A DNA stretch of 64,000 bases. It comes from Oscillospiraceae bacterium (GTDB taxonomy: Bacteria > Bacillota > Clostridia > Oscillospirales > Acutalibacteraceae). Numbering within the stretch: position 1 is the first letter of the stretch; each line of letters starts with the position of its first letter. The stretch lies in assembly GCA_015066175.1 (NCBI GenBank), contig SVOW01000001.1, positions 62,001 through 126,000 of the forward strand, written 5' to 3'. Shown one piece after another: positions 24,372 to 32,715 of this stretch. The notes under the pieces were generated by a model that worked only from the letters and a program-made list of their open reading frames with translations, searched no databases and was not told the DNA's origin. The translations under genes were made by a program, and so were the position numbers.

Positions 24372-25286
24372 ATGAATAGTTTTAAAGGTCAGATGGAAAA
24401 ATATGCAGGTGTTTATGCACTTCTGCTTACACCCTATCACGAAGATTTGTCAATTGATTTCGAAGCATTAAAAGGATATACAGAATGGCAGGTTGAACAA
24501 AATCCTCATGCTCTTTTCCCTGTTTGCGGCAGTTCTGAAATGGCTAAAATTGATTTAGATGACAGAATTAAAATTGCAGAAACTGTTGTAAAACACGCAA
24601 ACGGAAAACCTGTTTTTGCAACAGCAAACCTTTGCCTCGGTTCAAAAGAAGAACAGATTGAAGAAGTTAAAAGAATGTCTGCTACAGGCGTTGATGGTGT
24701 TGTTTTTGTAACTAAAGGCTATGGACTTGACGATGATTATCTTGTACATTATATGTGTAGTCTTGCTGAACATACAGAACTTCCCGTTCTTATTTACGAA
24801 TTCCCCGGTTTCCAGAACTACAAAATCAGTGCTGACGCTTACAGAAGACTTGTTGAAACAGGCAAATTCGTTGGCATGAAGGATACAACATGCTCAATGG
24901 ATTGGATTAAAGCTAAAATAGCTGTTCAAGGCGAAAGTAATGTTCTTCAGGCTAACACACCTTATCTTTTTGAATCATATAAAGCAGGTGCAAGAGGTGT
25001 TATTGCAACTCCCAGTACTTGCGGTGCTTATATGCTCAGAAAAATGTACGACGCATTCTTTGTTGAAAAAGATATTGATAAAGCAGAAAAAATCCATCGT
25101 TTTGTTAACGTATTTGCTGAAACTGTTGACAACGGCTTCACAGCAAGTGCAAAATATATGGCTTCCCTCTGTGGTGCAAAAATGAATACATACACAAGAA
25201 CAGGTTCTTCAATCAACGATCAGAAAATGCACTCTCTTAAAGTGCTTCATGATTTTGCAGTCAGTGAAGGTCTTATGATTAAATAA
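24372..25286 (+). CDS. dihydrodipicolinate synthase/N-acetylneuraminate lyase family aldolase
   Basis: A 304-residue TIM-barrel class I aldolase. The Schiff-base lysine is in KFVGMKDTTCSMDW and the proton-shuttling tyrosine in PVLIYEFPGF. The usual GTTGE/GSTGE pyruvate-binding loop reads PVCGSSEMAKID, so the threonine/glycine pattern is altered. Substrate could be a keto-acid sugar or sialic acid; a true DapA is less likely. The frame is open from 24312, but that ATG lies before the transcription start, so the ATG at 24372 (after AGAAGAAGG) is used. Codon choice resembles highly expressed genes. It is followed by a hairpin at 25295-25317. Confidence 0.85.
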   Translation: MNSFKGQMEKYAGVYALLLTPYHEDLSIDFEALKGYTEWQVEQNPHALFPVCGSSEMAKIDLDDRIKIAETVVKHANGKPVFATANLCLGSKEEQIEEVKRMSATGVDGVVFVTKGYGLDDDYLVHYMCSLAEHTELPVLIYEFPGFQNYKISADAYRRLVETGKFVGMKDTTCSMDWIKAKIAVQGESNVLQANTPYLFESYKAGARGVIATPSTCGAYMLRKMYDAFFVEKDIDKAEKIHRFVNVFAETVDNGFTASAKYMASLCGAKMNTYTRTGSSINDQKMHSLKVLHDFAVSEGLMIK

Positions 25287-25294
25287 ATATTTTC

Positions 25295-25317
25295 AGCCGC
25301 ATCCAAAAGATGCGGCT
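25295..25317 (+). terminator. hairpin after the aldolase gene
   Basis: AGCCGCATC (25295-25303) and GATGCGGCT (25309-25317) form a GC-rich 9-bp stem with a 5-nt loop, followed by only ATTATCT. It could be a weak terminator that allows reading into the phosphodiesterase gene. Confidence 0.6.
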
Positions 25318-25342
25318 ATTATCTAAATCAGGAGTGAAAAGT

Positions 25343-26167
25343 ATGGGCAAAACACTAAAGCAAGCCTGGGGTTACGTTGCTTGCAGAATTTATTTTTTAG
25401 GTGAGATTATGAAAAGAAAAGAAATAGGTGTAGTTTCAGCTTCAACTTCAAAAGTGATAGATAAAAATGACCCTGTACACATTACAGCACACAGAGGTTT
25501 TTCAGGTGTAGCTCCTGAAAATACTATACCTGCGTTTGAAAAGGCATGTAATGAGGATTATTATGCCATTGAGTGTGATGTGCATCTCACTAAGGACGAA
25601 CAGTGGATTATTTGTCACAACACAACAATAGACAAAACGTGCAATGGTGAGGGTAATATAAGCGATTATACGCTTGAAGAATTACGTAATTTCAAAGTAA
25701 CTTACGGTCACGGAATAGAAAACTATCCTGATTTACAGTTACCTACACTTGATGAATATCTTGACCTTTGCAAAAAATATAATAAAGTCCCTGAAATTGA
25801 AATCAAACGTGACGGATACTATGACACAAGACTTACAGATATTATTGCTAAATTAAAAGAAAGAGATCTTCTTGAAAACGCTATTATCATCTCATTTGAC
25901 ATTAACAAGCTTATTAAACTTCAAGAATATTCCCCTTCTACTGAATATTGGTATCTTGTTGAAACAATTGATAACAAAGGAATTGAGGATGCAAAGAAAT
26001 ATGGTTTTGCATATGCAGTCTGTGCAAGCAATAAAAAAAGTGATTTCAAAAGAGCAATTAAAACCGGCCTTAAGGTCTGCGTATGGACTGTGGACAGGCT
26101 GTCAAAAATGGAAGAACTTTATAAACTCGGCATCAGATATATAACTTCAAACTTCATCACACCATAA
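25343..26167 (+). CDS. glycerophosphodiester phosphodiesterase family protein
   Basis: A TIM-barrel GDPD. The catalytic HRGFSGVAPENT motif, the metal ligands in AIECDVHLTKDEQWIICHN and VPEIEIKRDG, and the closing VCVWTVDRLSKMEELYKLGIRYITSNF are all present. These enzymes hydrolyse glycerophosphodiesters such as glycerophosphocholine. Two starts are possible: ATG 25343 (AGGAG ahead) or ATG 25409 (AGGTGAG ahead). The first adds 22 residues (MGKTLKQAWGYVACRIYFLG) that look like a short hydrophobic lead. An in-frame start at 25310 lies in the terminator hairpin and is rejected. No signal peptidase site is obvious, so the enzyme may be cytoplasmic. Confidence 0.9.
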   Translation: MGKTLKQAWGYVACRIYFLGEIMKRKEIGVVSASTSKVIDKNDPVHITAHRGFSGVAPENTIPAFEKACNEDYYAIECDVHLTKDEQWIICHNTTIDKTCNGEGNISDYTLEELRNFKVTYGHGIENYPDLQLPTLDEYLDLCKKYNKVPEIEIKRDGYYDTRLTDIIAKLKERDLLENAIIISFDINKLIKLQEYSPSTEYWYLVETIDNKGIEDAKKYGFAYAVCASNKKSDFKRAIKTGLKVCVWTVDRLSKMEELYKLGIRYITSNFITP

Positions 26168-26201
26168 AGATATTTCACTTCGTTTCTAAAGAGCATAAAA
26201 A

Positions 26202-26229
26202 ATGGCTATCGGAATTAACCGATAGCCAT
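26202..26229. terminator. bidirectional terminator between convergent genes
   Basis: ATGGCTATCGG (26202-26212) and its exact complement at 26219-26229 flank a 6-nt loop, with A and T runs on either side. It serves the phosphodiesterase gene on the plus strand and the ABC transporter on the minus strand. Confidence 0.92.
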
Positions 26230-26235
26230 AAATTT

Positions 26236-26958
26236 TTATAAAACTTTTGAAAGGAAATCTTTGCATCTGGCTGTTTTAGGATTAGCAAAGAATTCTTCCG
26301 GAGGGGCTTCCTCAGTAATTAAGCCTTCATCCATAAACACAACCTTTGATGCAACTTCGCGTGCAAAGCCCATTTCGTGCGTTACAACAACCATTGTCAT
26401 TCCTTCTTCCGCAAGTTCTTTCATAACATTAAGAACTTCTCCGACCATTTCAGGGTCAAGTGCAGAAGTTGGTTCATCAAAAAGCATCACATCAGGATTC
26501 ATTGCCAAAGCACGTACAATCGCAATACGCTGTTTCTGACCACCTGAAAGCTGTGCCGGAAAAGAATCTGCTTTTTCCGCGAGTCCGACACGATTAAGCA
26601 ACTTTATTGCCTCTTCATCAGCTTCTTCTTTTGAAAGACCTTTAATCTTCATCGGTGCAAGAGTAATATTTTCCAAAACAGTCAGATTGTTAAACAAATT
26701 AAACTGCTGAAAAACCATACCCATATGTTCGCGTATCTTGTCAATTTCCACTTCGGGTGAATTAATTTTTACACCCTCAAAAATCACATCACCTGATGTC
26801 GGTTCTTCAAGCAAGTTAAGGCAACGAAGAAAAGTTGATTTACCCGAACCTGATGGACCTATAACAACAATTTTTTCTCCTTTTTCGATTGTGTAATCAA
26901 TCCCCTTGAGGACCTCAAGGTTACCAAAAGATTTTTTAAGTCCACTAACGGTTATCAC
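26236..26958 (-). CDS. polar amino acid ABC transporter, ATP-binding protein
   Basis: A 240-residue ABC ATPase of the GlnQ/HisP type: Walker [16 protein letters not shown], signature [15 protein letters not shown], Walker [15 protein letters not shown] and the H-loop [13 protein letters not shown]. It powers the permease and binding protein encoded upstream. The open frame starts with TTG at 26979, but that part contains the ribosome site AAAGGAGG itself. The GTG at 26958, ten bases after GGAGG, is the likely start (protein begins [12 protein letters not shown]). It overlaps the permease gene end, so the two are translationally coupled. Terminated at 26202-26229. Confidence 0.95.
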   Translation of the reverse strand: MITVSGLKKSFGNLEVLKGIDYTIEKGEKIVVIGPSGSGKSTFLRCLNLLEEPTSGDVIFEGVKINSPEVEIDKIREHMGMVFQQFNLFNNLTVLENITLAPMKIKGLSKEEADEEAIKLLNRVGLAEKADSFPAQLSGGQKQRIAIVRALAMNPDVMLFDEPTSALDPEMVGEVLNVMKELAEEGMTMVVVTHEMGFAREVASKVVFMDEGLITEEAPPEEFFANPKTARCKDFLSKVL

Positions 26959-27658
26959 CTTTACGCATCCTCCTTTCAAGACGATTTACCAAGAATGTGG
27001 CACCAAGAACAAGTATAAGATATACTGCAGCCAATGTTATGTACGGAACAAACGCCTCATAATAATCCGCAACAAGTGATCTTGTTGCTCTGGTTAAATC
27101 AAACACCGTAATAAAGCCCGCAACCGACGTTTCTTTTATAAGAACAATCAGCTCATTACCAAGAGCAGGTAAAATATTTTTAATTGCCTGTGGAAGAACA
27201 ATTTTCTTCATTGTTGTCGCATAAGACAAGCCCAGAGAACGGCCTGCTTCCATCTGCCCTTTATCAACTGCCAATATACCGCTTCGTATAATTTCAGCAA
27301 CGTAGGCACTACTATTAATACCAAAAATGATTATGGCTATAATAAGTGCGCGGAACCTGAACTCTCTGAATGCAGACACAAAAATTGCATAGTAAGCTAA
27401 AAGAAGCTGAACCATAACAGGTGTACCTCTTATGACAGCAATATAAACGTTAGCAAACGCATTAAGAATCTTTGTGAAAAAATTATTGTTTGGAATTACT
27501 TTAAAAATCGCAACTATGATTCCCAACAATACACCTATAACTAAAGCAAACACAGCCATAATTACTGTGGAAAGCAAACCTTCACCCAATAATTTCAAGC
27601 CATCGCCTTCAATATATATTCGTTTAAATATATCAAAAAAGCCAGCAAAACTACTCAT
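26945..27658 (-). CDS. polar amino acid ABC transporter, permease
   Basis: A 237-residue membrane protein of the HisM/GlnP family with five membrane helices. The EAA-loop segment reads [33 protein letters not shown], split here only by its length, and the N-terminal [21 protein letters not shown] is characteristic. The ATG at 27658 follows TTTGGAGTGG; an upstream GTG in the same frame lies inside a hairpin and is rejected. It follows the binding-protein gene by 73 nt, a gap that holds the hairpin at 27687-27716. It probably forms a homodimer, since no second permease gene is present. Confidence 0.94.
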   Translation of the reverse strand: MSSFAGFFDIFKRIYIEGDGLKLLGEGLLSTVIMAVFALVIGVLLGIIVAIFKVIPNNNFFTKILNAFANVYIAVIRGTPVMVQLLLAYYAIFVSAFREFRFRALIIAIIIFGINSSAYVAEIIRSGILAVDKGQMEAGRSLGLSYATTMKKIVLPQAIKNILPALGNELIVLIKETSVAGFITVFDLTRATRSLVADYYEAFVPYITLAAVYLILVLGATFLVNRLERRMRKGDNR

Positions 27659-27686
27659 AAAATATCCACTCCAAATGACGAAAAAC

Positions 27687-27716
27687 AACACCGTGAATCA
27701 ATAATTGCACGGTGTT
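27687..27716 (-). terminator. intergenic hairpin between binding protein and permease genes, likely partial terminator
   Basis: AACACCGTG (27687-27695) is complementary to CACGGTGTT (27708-27716). On the transcribed minus strand it is followed by GTTTTTCG. It would trim most transcripts after the binding-protein gene and let a fraction continue into permease and ATPase, a usual way to keep the binding protein in excess. Confidence 0.65.
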
Positions 27717-27731
27717 GCAATTTAATCGTTA

Positions 27732-28532
27732 TTAGCCGAGCTCAACGCCCCACTTATCGGCAATTTTCTGAAGTTCACCTTCTTCTTCAAGCTCTTTAAG
27801 TGCCTGATTAATTTTATCGAGGAGTTCTTTGTTGCCTTTCTTCACAGCAATACCATATTCTTCAACTGTAAGTGCAACATCAATACATTTGATATCGTTT
27901 TTGTTTTCCTCAGTAGCAACTGCCTCTTTTGCAGGAATATCATCCATAATAATTGCATTGATATTACCATTTTTAAGGTCAGCAATTGCAAGACTTATGT
28001 TGTCGTAAATTTTAACGTCTGCACCTTCAATTGCTTTAAATCCCCATTCTTCGTCACCCTGTGCATATGCTGCACCTGTGAAACCTGTGCAAACACCGAT
28101 TGACTGATTCTTAAGTTGTTCATCAAGTTCAGCTTTTGTTTTTCCTGTATAATGGGTGTCATCCTTTGCAACTATAAGGATCTGAGCTGCCCCTTTAAAG
28201 TATGCATCTGAAAAATCAACTGATTGCTTTCTTTTTTCATTGATTGTGAGACCAGAAATTGCAACATCATCTGCACCTGAAGTAACTGCAGAAATTACAC
28301 CATCAAAATCAACATTATCAAGTTTAACTTCCATTTCGAGTTTTGCAGCAATAGCATTGATAAGGTCGATATCAAATCCGGTAATCTCACCATCTTCAAG
28401 TGTTTCAAATGGTGGAAACTCTGCATTTGTAGCAACATAAAGAACTTCTTTCTCTGATCCACACGATGAGAACACACCAACCATCATTATTAATGCAAGA
28501 ACTGCTGAAAGAACTTTAACAAATTTTTTCAT
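27732..28532 (-). CDS. polar amino acid ABC transporter, substrate-binding lipoprotein
   Basis: A 266-residue solute-binding protein (SBP family 3). The signal peptide ends in lipobox VFSSC with C24, so it is lipid-anchored. Family hallmarks follow: LYVATNAEFPPFE, GFDIDLINAIAAKL, DDVAISGLTINEKRKQSVDFSDAYF, a lysine/glutamate-rich linker, and KGNKELLDKINQALKELEEEG near the end. The substrate is a polar amino acid, not further defined. The ATG at 28532 is placed by AGGAGG upstream and a strong promoter at 28563-28591; the longer frame to 28574 begins before the promoter's start site. The first gene of the transporter operon. Confidence 0.95.
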   Translation of the reverse strand: MKKFVKVLSAVLALIMMVGVFSSCGSEKEVLYVATNAEFPPFETLEDGEITGFDIDLINAIAAKLEMEVKLDNVDFDGVISAVTSGADDVAISGLTINEKRKQSVDFSDAYFKGAAQILIVAKDDTHYTGKTKAELDEQLKNQSIGVCTGFTGAAYAQGDEEWGFKAIEGADVKIYDNISLAIADLKNGNINAIIMDDIPAKEAVATEENKNDIKCIDVALTVEEYGIAVKKGNKELLDKINQALKELEEEGELQKIADKWGVELG

Positions 28533-28562
28533 AATTAATACCTCCTGAATATTTATACAAAT

Positions 28563-28591
28563 ACTATACCACAATATGCAGTAATTGTCAA
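28563..28591 (-). promoter_or_regulatory. promoter of the amino-acid ABC transporter operon
   Basis: Minus-strand TTGACA (28586-28591), 17 bases and TATAGT (28563-28568). The -35 box ends one base before the stop codon of the glycosidase gene (28592), so the two transcripts are separate but tightly packed. Confidence 0.82.
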
Positions 28592-30961
28592 TTATTTAAC
28601 TTTCTTAACTTTAAGATTAATTTCTTTTTCTCCTCTGCCCTCAACAGACACAGTAATTCTCACATCGCTTGTTTTGCCTTTTGTCTTAACCCAGAATGCT
28701 CTTACACCGCCCACAAGTGCAAATGAATCAGGTCCGATAACTTCTGCATCACCTTCAATCTTAACATTTACAAGTGTGTTGTCGTAAGGAAGTCTGTTTC
28801 CGCACTGGTCAACAGAAATAACTTCAATTCTAGTTACATCGTAGGTTTCATCTTCAATAAGCTCCGTTTTGTCTGCTTTAACTGTGAAGTCAAGAGAATT
28901 AACTGCTGTTCTTGTCACTGATTTAACCATTCTACCGTCTTTATAACCTTCAAAAGTATAAGTTACCTGACAGTCACCCCAGTTAGCAAAATATTTTGTA
29001 ACTATTTCAATCATTTCTGAAATATTCATCTTGCCATGAAGGAAAGCAAATGCAAGTTTGAGATAATTCTGCGGTGGCATAATAAAGCCGTAAACACTTG
29101 CTGCACAAAGCGCTGCTTTAAGGTTTTTTGCAGTTACTTCGTCAAGTCCGTCATCTTTAAGGAGTGCATCGCCAATGAAGTCATCAGGCATTACAGGCGG
29201 ATGAGGAAGATGAGGGAAACGTTTTTTATCAGGATATGCATAACTCTTGAATTCACCGTTTCTGTAAACTTTAACATAATCACAGTTTGTGAAAATATGT
29301 ACAGGGCCCTGGATTCCGCCGGGATGGTCGCCGATATCCATTGAAGATGATACTTCAAGAACAGGTGTTTCATCCTGCTGTGAGGCATAAACTGCTGCTG
29401 CAAGTTTGGGAATACGGAACATATCAGTTACACCGTGATAGCAGATTTTGTCACCGCTACCAAAGTCTTTATGTGTATTGTAGTCAGCCATACACCAACC
29501 GATTGCACCACTGATTCTGTCTGTACCATGTGATTTATTCTGAACTCTTGCATGACGCAGAGCATGCTCGGTTCTTAATGCTTCGCGGTCAAAGCTCTTT
29601 GTGGGGAACATATGACCATTGTATTCTGTTACAAGATAAGGAGCATTCAGACTTGCTGAAACAAGTGAGGGCGGAAGAAGCTTGATACCCTTACCTGAAT
29701 GTGAGAAGTCATTGTATGTGTAAACATCTTCAAGCAGATGGCTGAAGGGCATATTTCTTACGCCGCCTGTCTGACGTGTGGGATCAAGACTTCTTGCAAG
29801 AGCATTTGTTTCTGTGTAGAATTCGTCACAGTCTTCGCCTTCATTAACACGAACACCCCAAAGAATAATACTCGGGTGATTTCTGTCACGTACAATCATT
29901 TTTTCAATATTGTCAAGACAATTCTTTCTCCATTCGCCTTCACCGAGGAACTGCCAGCTGGGCATCTCAGTGAATACAAGCAAACCGATTTCGTCGCATC
30001 TGTCAAGGAAGTGTATTGAATTGGGATAGTGAGATGTTCTTACAAGGTTACAACCGAGTGTGTATTTCATAAGCTCAGCATCGGCAATCTGCGCAGATGC
30101 AGGCATTGCGTAACCTACATAAGGATAACTCTGATGTCTGTTAAGACCTCTGATTTTAACTTTCTTGCCGTTAAGATAGAAACCATCTTTCTTAAAGCGC
30201 GCACTTCTGAAACCAAAACGCACTTTATATTCATCTTCACACATTATTACTGTAAGATAGTAAAGTTTGGGATTGTCGAGGTCCCAGAGTTCAACTTGGC
30301 CTACTTTCCATTTATGAGAAACAGAATCTCCATCAACTCTTACTTTTCTTTCGCCGAGTACATTTTCACCGTCAGAGAAAACAAGCTTCACAAGGCCTGA
30401 ATAGCTTTCTGAAAAAGCAATATCAACATCAATAAGTTTATTTTCAAAGAAAATATTTTTAGGTTTAACAAAAACATCTTTGATATAAATTTCATCAACT
30501 TTTTCAAGCCATACTTCGCGATAAATACCGCCGTAAACAAGATAGTCCACAACTTTACCGAAAGGTGGAATTTCAGGGCGTTCTGTTGAATCAAGCATAA
30601 CAGCAATAACGTTTTTGCCTGATTTGACAACATCAGTAACATCAAACACAAAAGGTGTGTAACCGCCTTTATGTTCACCAACAAATTTGCCGTTTACATA
30701 AACTTTTGAATAGTTTGCCGCACCTTCAAAATGAAGAAGCAATTTTGAATCAATATCATCTTTTTTCAATGTTATAGTTTTTCTGTAGCAAGAAACAAAC
30801 TGATACATTTTTTCATCAAAATAGTTATAAGGAATCTCTTTATTAGTATGAGGAATGTTAACTGTCTCGAAGCTACTGTCATCATAATTTTTATCAAGCA
30901 TATCCTCGGTAAAAACTTCTGAATATTTCCAGTCAAAGTTAATCGGTATACGTTTTCTCAT
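28592..30961 (-). CDS. glycoside hydrolase family 2 (beta-galactosidase/glucuronidase type)
   Basis: A 789-residue three-domain glycosidase. An N-terminal sugar-binding domain with NIPHTNKEIPYNYFDE, RKTITLKKDD and LLHFEGAANYSKVYVNGKFVG precedes an Ig-like domain. The TIM barrel has the proton donor glutamate in WGVRVNEGED and the nucleophile glutamate in PYLVTEYNGHMFP; RGLNRHQSYPYVG is also conserved. The C-terminal part ends in beta-rich Ig-like segments. No signal peptide is visible, so it works on imported glycosides in the cytoplasm. The exact sugar (galactose, glucuronic acid, mannose) is not assigned. AAAGGTGG precedes the ATG. The promoter overlaps a 25-bp palindrome at 31009. Confidence 0.93.
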   Translation of the reverse strand: MRKRIPINFDWKYSEVFTEDMLDKNYDDSSFETVNIPHTNKEIPYNYFDEKMYQFVSCYRKTITLKKDDIDSKLLLHFEGAANYSKVYVNGKFVGEHKGGYTPFVFDVTDVVKSGKNVIAVMLDSTERPEIPPFGKVVDYLVYGGIYREVWLEKVDEIYIKDVFVKPKNIFFENKLIDVDIAFSESYSGLVKLVFSDGENVLGERKVRVDGDSVSHKWKVGQVELWDLDNPKLYYLTVIMCEDEYKVRFGFRSARFKKDGFYLNGKKVKIRGLNRHQSYPYVGYAMPASAQIADAELMKYTLGCNLVRTSHYPNSIHFLDRCDEIGLLVFTEMPSWQFLGEGEWRKNCLDNIEKMIVRDRNHPSIILWGVRVNEGEDCDEFYTETNALARSLDPTRQTGGVRNMPFSHLLEDVYTYNDFSHSGKGIKLLPPSLVSASLNAPYLVTEYNGHMFPTKSFDREALRTEHALRHARVQNKSHGTDRISGAIGWCMADYNTHKDFGSGDKICYHGVTDMFRIPKLAAAVYASQQDETPVLEVSSSMDIGDHPGGIQGPVHIFTNCDYVKVYRNGEFKSYAYPDKKRFPHLPHPPVMPDDFIGDALLKDDGLDEVTAKNLKAALCAASVYGFIMPPQNYLKLAFAFLHGKMNISEMIEIVTKYFANWGDCQVTYTFEGYKDGRMVKSVTRTAVNSLDFTVKADKTELIEDETYDVTRIEVISVDQCGNRLPYDNTLVNVKIEGDAEVIGPDSFALVGGVRAFWVKTKGKTSDVRITVSVEGRGEKEINLKVKKVK

Positions 30962-31008
30962 ATAAAAACCACCTTTCAGTTAATAGATAAAATAATGATA
31001 ACATATTT

Positions 31009-31033
31009 CTCAAACTAATTCAATTAGTTTGAG
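31009..31033. promoter_or_regulatory. 25-bp palindromic operator in the divergent promoter region
   Basis: CTCAAACTAATT (31009-31020) and its perfect complement (31022-31033) flank a single central base. The palindrome lies between the divergent glycosidase and phosphoesterase genes. It sits eight bases upstream of the TTGACA box of the plus-strand promoter, and overlaps a possible -35 (TTGAGA) of the minus-strand gene. It is best read as a binding site for a dimeric regulator; the protein is not encoded next to it. Confidence 0.72.
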
Positions 31034-31041
31034 TTAATTTA

Positions 31042-31071
31042 TTGACACTAACAAGAAAAAAATTGTATAAT
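31042..31071 (+). promoter_or_regulatory. promoter of the phosphoesterase-MATE operon
   Basis: TTGACA (31042-31047) and a perfect TATAAT (31066-31071) with an 18-base spacer. The expected start near 31078 lies only nine bases before the first in-frame GTG (31087). Confidence 0.75.
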
Positions 31072-31086
31072 ATTTCAGCAAGATAA

Positions 31087-32715
31087 GTGAAAGGTGGGAT
31101 AATTACGGATACTTTGAAAATTACAGTTGTTTCTGACACACACTACTACTCTAAAAAGAACGGCATTGACGGTAAAGCGTTTATTCAGGAAAACAGTAGA
31201 AGCACAAACTTAATTAAAGACAGCCAGGAAGTTCTTGAGGCTTTTTTCAAACAGATTATTGAAGACAAAACAAATGATATTATCATCATTTCAGGTGATG
31301 TTACAAAAAACGGTGAACCTGACAGTCACATTGAATTTATTGATTTATTACGCAAAGTTAAGGCTGCAGGAAAAAGAGTTTACGTTATTACTGCAACACA
31401 CGATTTTCACGACAGCGGAATCGGTCATAAATTTGTGGGCGATGAAAAAGTTGAAACTTCCGCAACAACGAGAAAAGAACTATGGGATTTATATTACGAA
31501 TTCGGCCCATCTGAAGCAATTTCTGTTCACGAAGACAGCATGTCATATATTGTTCAGCTTGAAGACGGTTTCAGGCTTTTCGCACTGAATGACGACAGAA
31601 ACCACGAAGGAAAAAGCGGATTCAGTAAAGACTGCTTCAAGTGGATTGAAGAACAAGTTGTAGATGCAAAGAAAAACAATCAGTTGATTATCCCTATGTC
31701 ACATCATCCTGTACTCTCCCCCTCTCCTTTCTTTTCGTTAATCGGCAAAGGCGATATGATGGGCGACCACGAAATAAGACGTGAACAATTCCCTGATATG
31801 GGTGTGAGTTTTATGTTTACAGGTCACTCCCATATGCACGATATTTCTTACCATTTCAGCAAAAACAATAACATTTTTTATGATATAACCACAGCAGCAA
31901 CAGTCGGCTATCCTGCTCTTTACAGAGTTGTGACTTTTGATAAAAAAGACGGAACAATGCAGATTGAATCAAAGCGTCTTGAAAAAGATCCCGATATTCA
32001 ATTCAACGGCAAAAATTTTGACGAGCATCTGCAAAATCAGTTTTTCGGTATGATAAAGAAAACTATTGAGGCAGCCGCAACAAGCATTGATGAATTTGCT
32101 TTTGCAGCAAATGCTTTCAGCGTAAGACCAAAAGTTGTTTACAGATACGGTTGGATTTTCAAGCCTATTGCAAAGCTTCTCTGCAAATTAAAAATCGGCA
32201 CTGTTGCAAAATGGACAAAAAAAGAAACAGGTCTCAAAAAATCCGATTATTCTGCCATAAAAGACGAGAAGGTCATAGATTACATTATTTCACTCATTCA
32301 GAATTTATACGGCGGAGATGCACCATATTCGCCTGATACACCACACTATAAGGTCACAATGGGATTAATGAGCATAATTGATTCACTACTTGATGTACTC
32401 GGAATAAAAATCGAAAAAATTCTCAAAGTTACGGATAACGTTTCTGACTTAGTTGAACCGTTAGTTTTCAACAGCGGAATTCCAGATCACAATGTTATAT
32501 TGCCATTAAAAGCAACAAAAGACGATATAAAAAAAATTATTCCGGGAATAAATTCAACTGTAAAAAAGAGCAAAAAAGGATTACCTATCATTATCACTTT
32601 TGCATTACTTATAATTGTTCTTTTGCCATTGATTCCCATTGCTTTGCTTGCAGTTTTAGTTGCATATCTCTGCAACAAAATCAAATATGCAGATAAATTG
32701 AAAGAAGATGTTTAA
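31087..32715 (+). CDS. metallophosphoesterase family protein with C-terminal membrane helix
   Basis: A calcineurin-like phosphoesterase of 542 residues. Metal-binding motifs in order: VVSDTHYYSK (D-x-H), IIISGDVTKNGEPDSH, then ATHDFHD in place of the usual GNH-D/E, PMSHHPVLSP and FTGHSHMHD. A later domain is of unknown function and the end is a membrane helix (GLPIIITFALLIIVLLPLIP) with a short basic tail. No signal peptide is seen. The start is uncertain: the frame opens with GTG at 31087 without a ribosome site, whereas AAAGGTGGG at 31090-31098 precedes only ATT (31102), ACG and TTG (31114) codons. A non-ATG start is therefore likely. It abuts the MATE gene directly. Confidence 0.85.
   Translation: MKGGIITDTLKITVVSDTHYYSKKNGIDGKAFIQENSRSTNLIKDSQEVLEAFFKQIIEDKTNDIIIISGDVTKNGEPDSHIEFIDLLRKVKAAGKRVYVITATHDFHDSGIGHKFVGDEKVETSATTRKELWDLYYEFGPSEAISVHEDSMSYIVQLEDGFRLFALNDDRNHEGKSGFSKDCFKWIEEQVVDAKKNNQLIIPMSHHPVLSPSPFFSLIGKGDMMGDHEIRREQFPDMGVSFMFTGHSHMHDISYHFSKNNNIFYDITTAATVGYPALYRVVTFDKKDGTMQIESKRLEKDPDIQFNGKNFDEHLQNQFFGMIKKTIEAAATSIDEFAFAANAFSVRPKVVYRYGWIFKPIAKLLCKLKIGTVAKWTKKETGLKKSDYSAIKDEKVIDYIISLIQNLYGGDAPYSPDTPHYKVTMGLMSIIDSLLDVLGIKIEKILKVTDNVSDLVEPLVFNSGIPDHNVILPLKATKDDIKKIIPGINSTVKKSKKGLPIIITFALLIIVLLPLIPIALLAVLVAYLCNKIKYADKLKEDV

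Noticed and set aside
31009..31033. Reading the 25-bp palindrome as a terminator
   Set aside because: It lies upstream of both divergent genes and has no T run, so it fits an operator better than a terminator.
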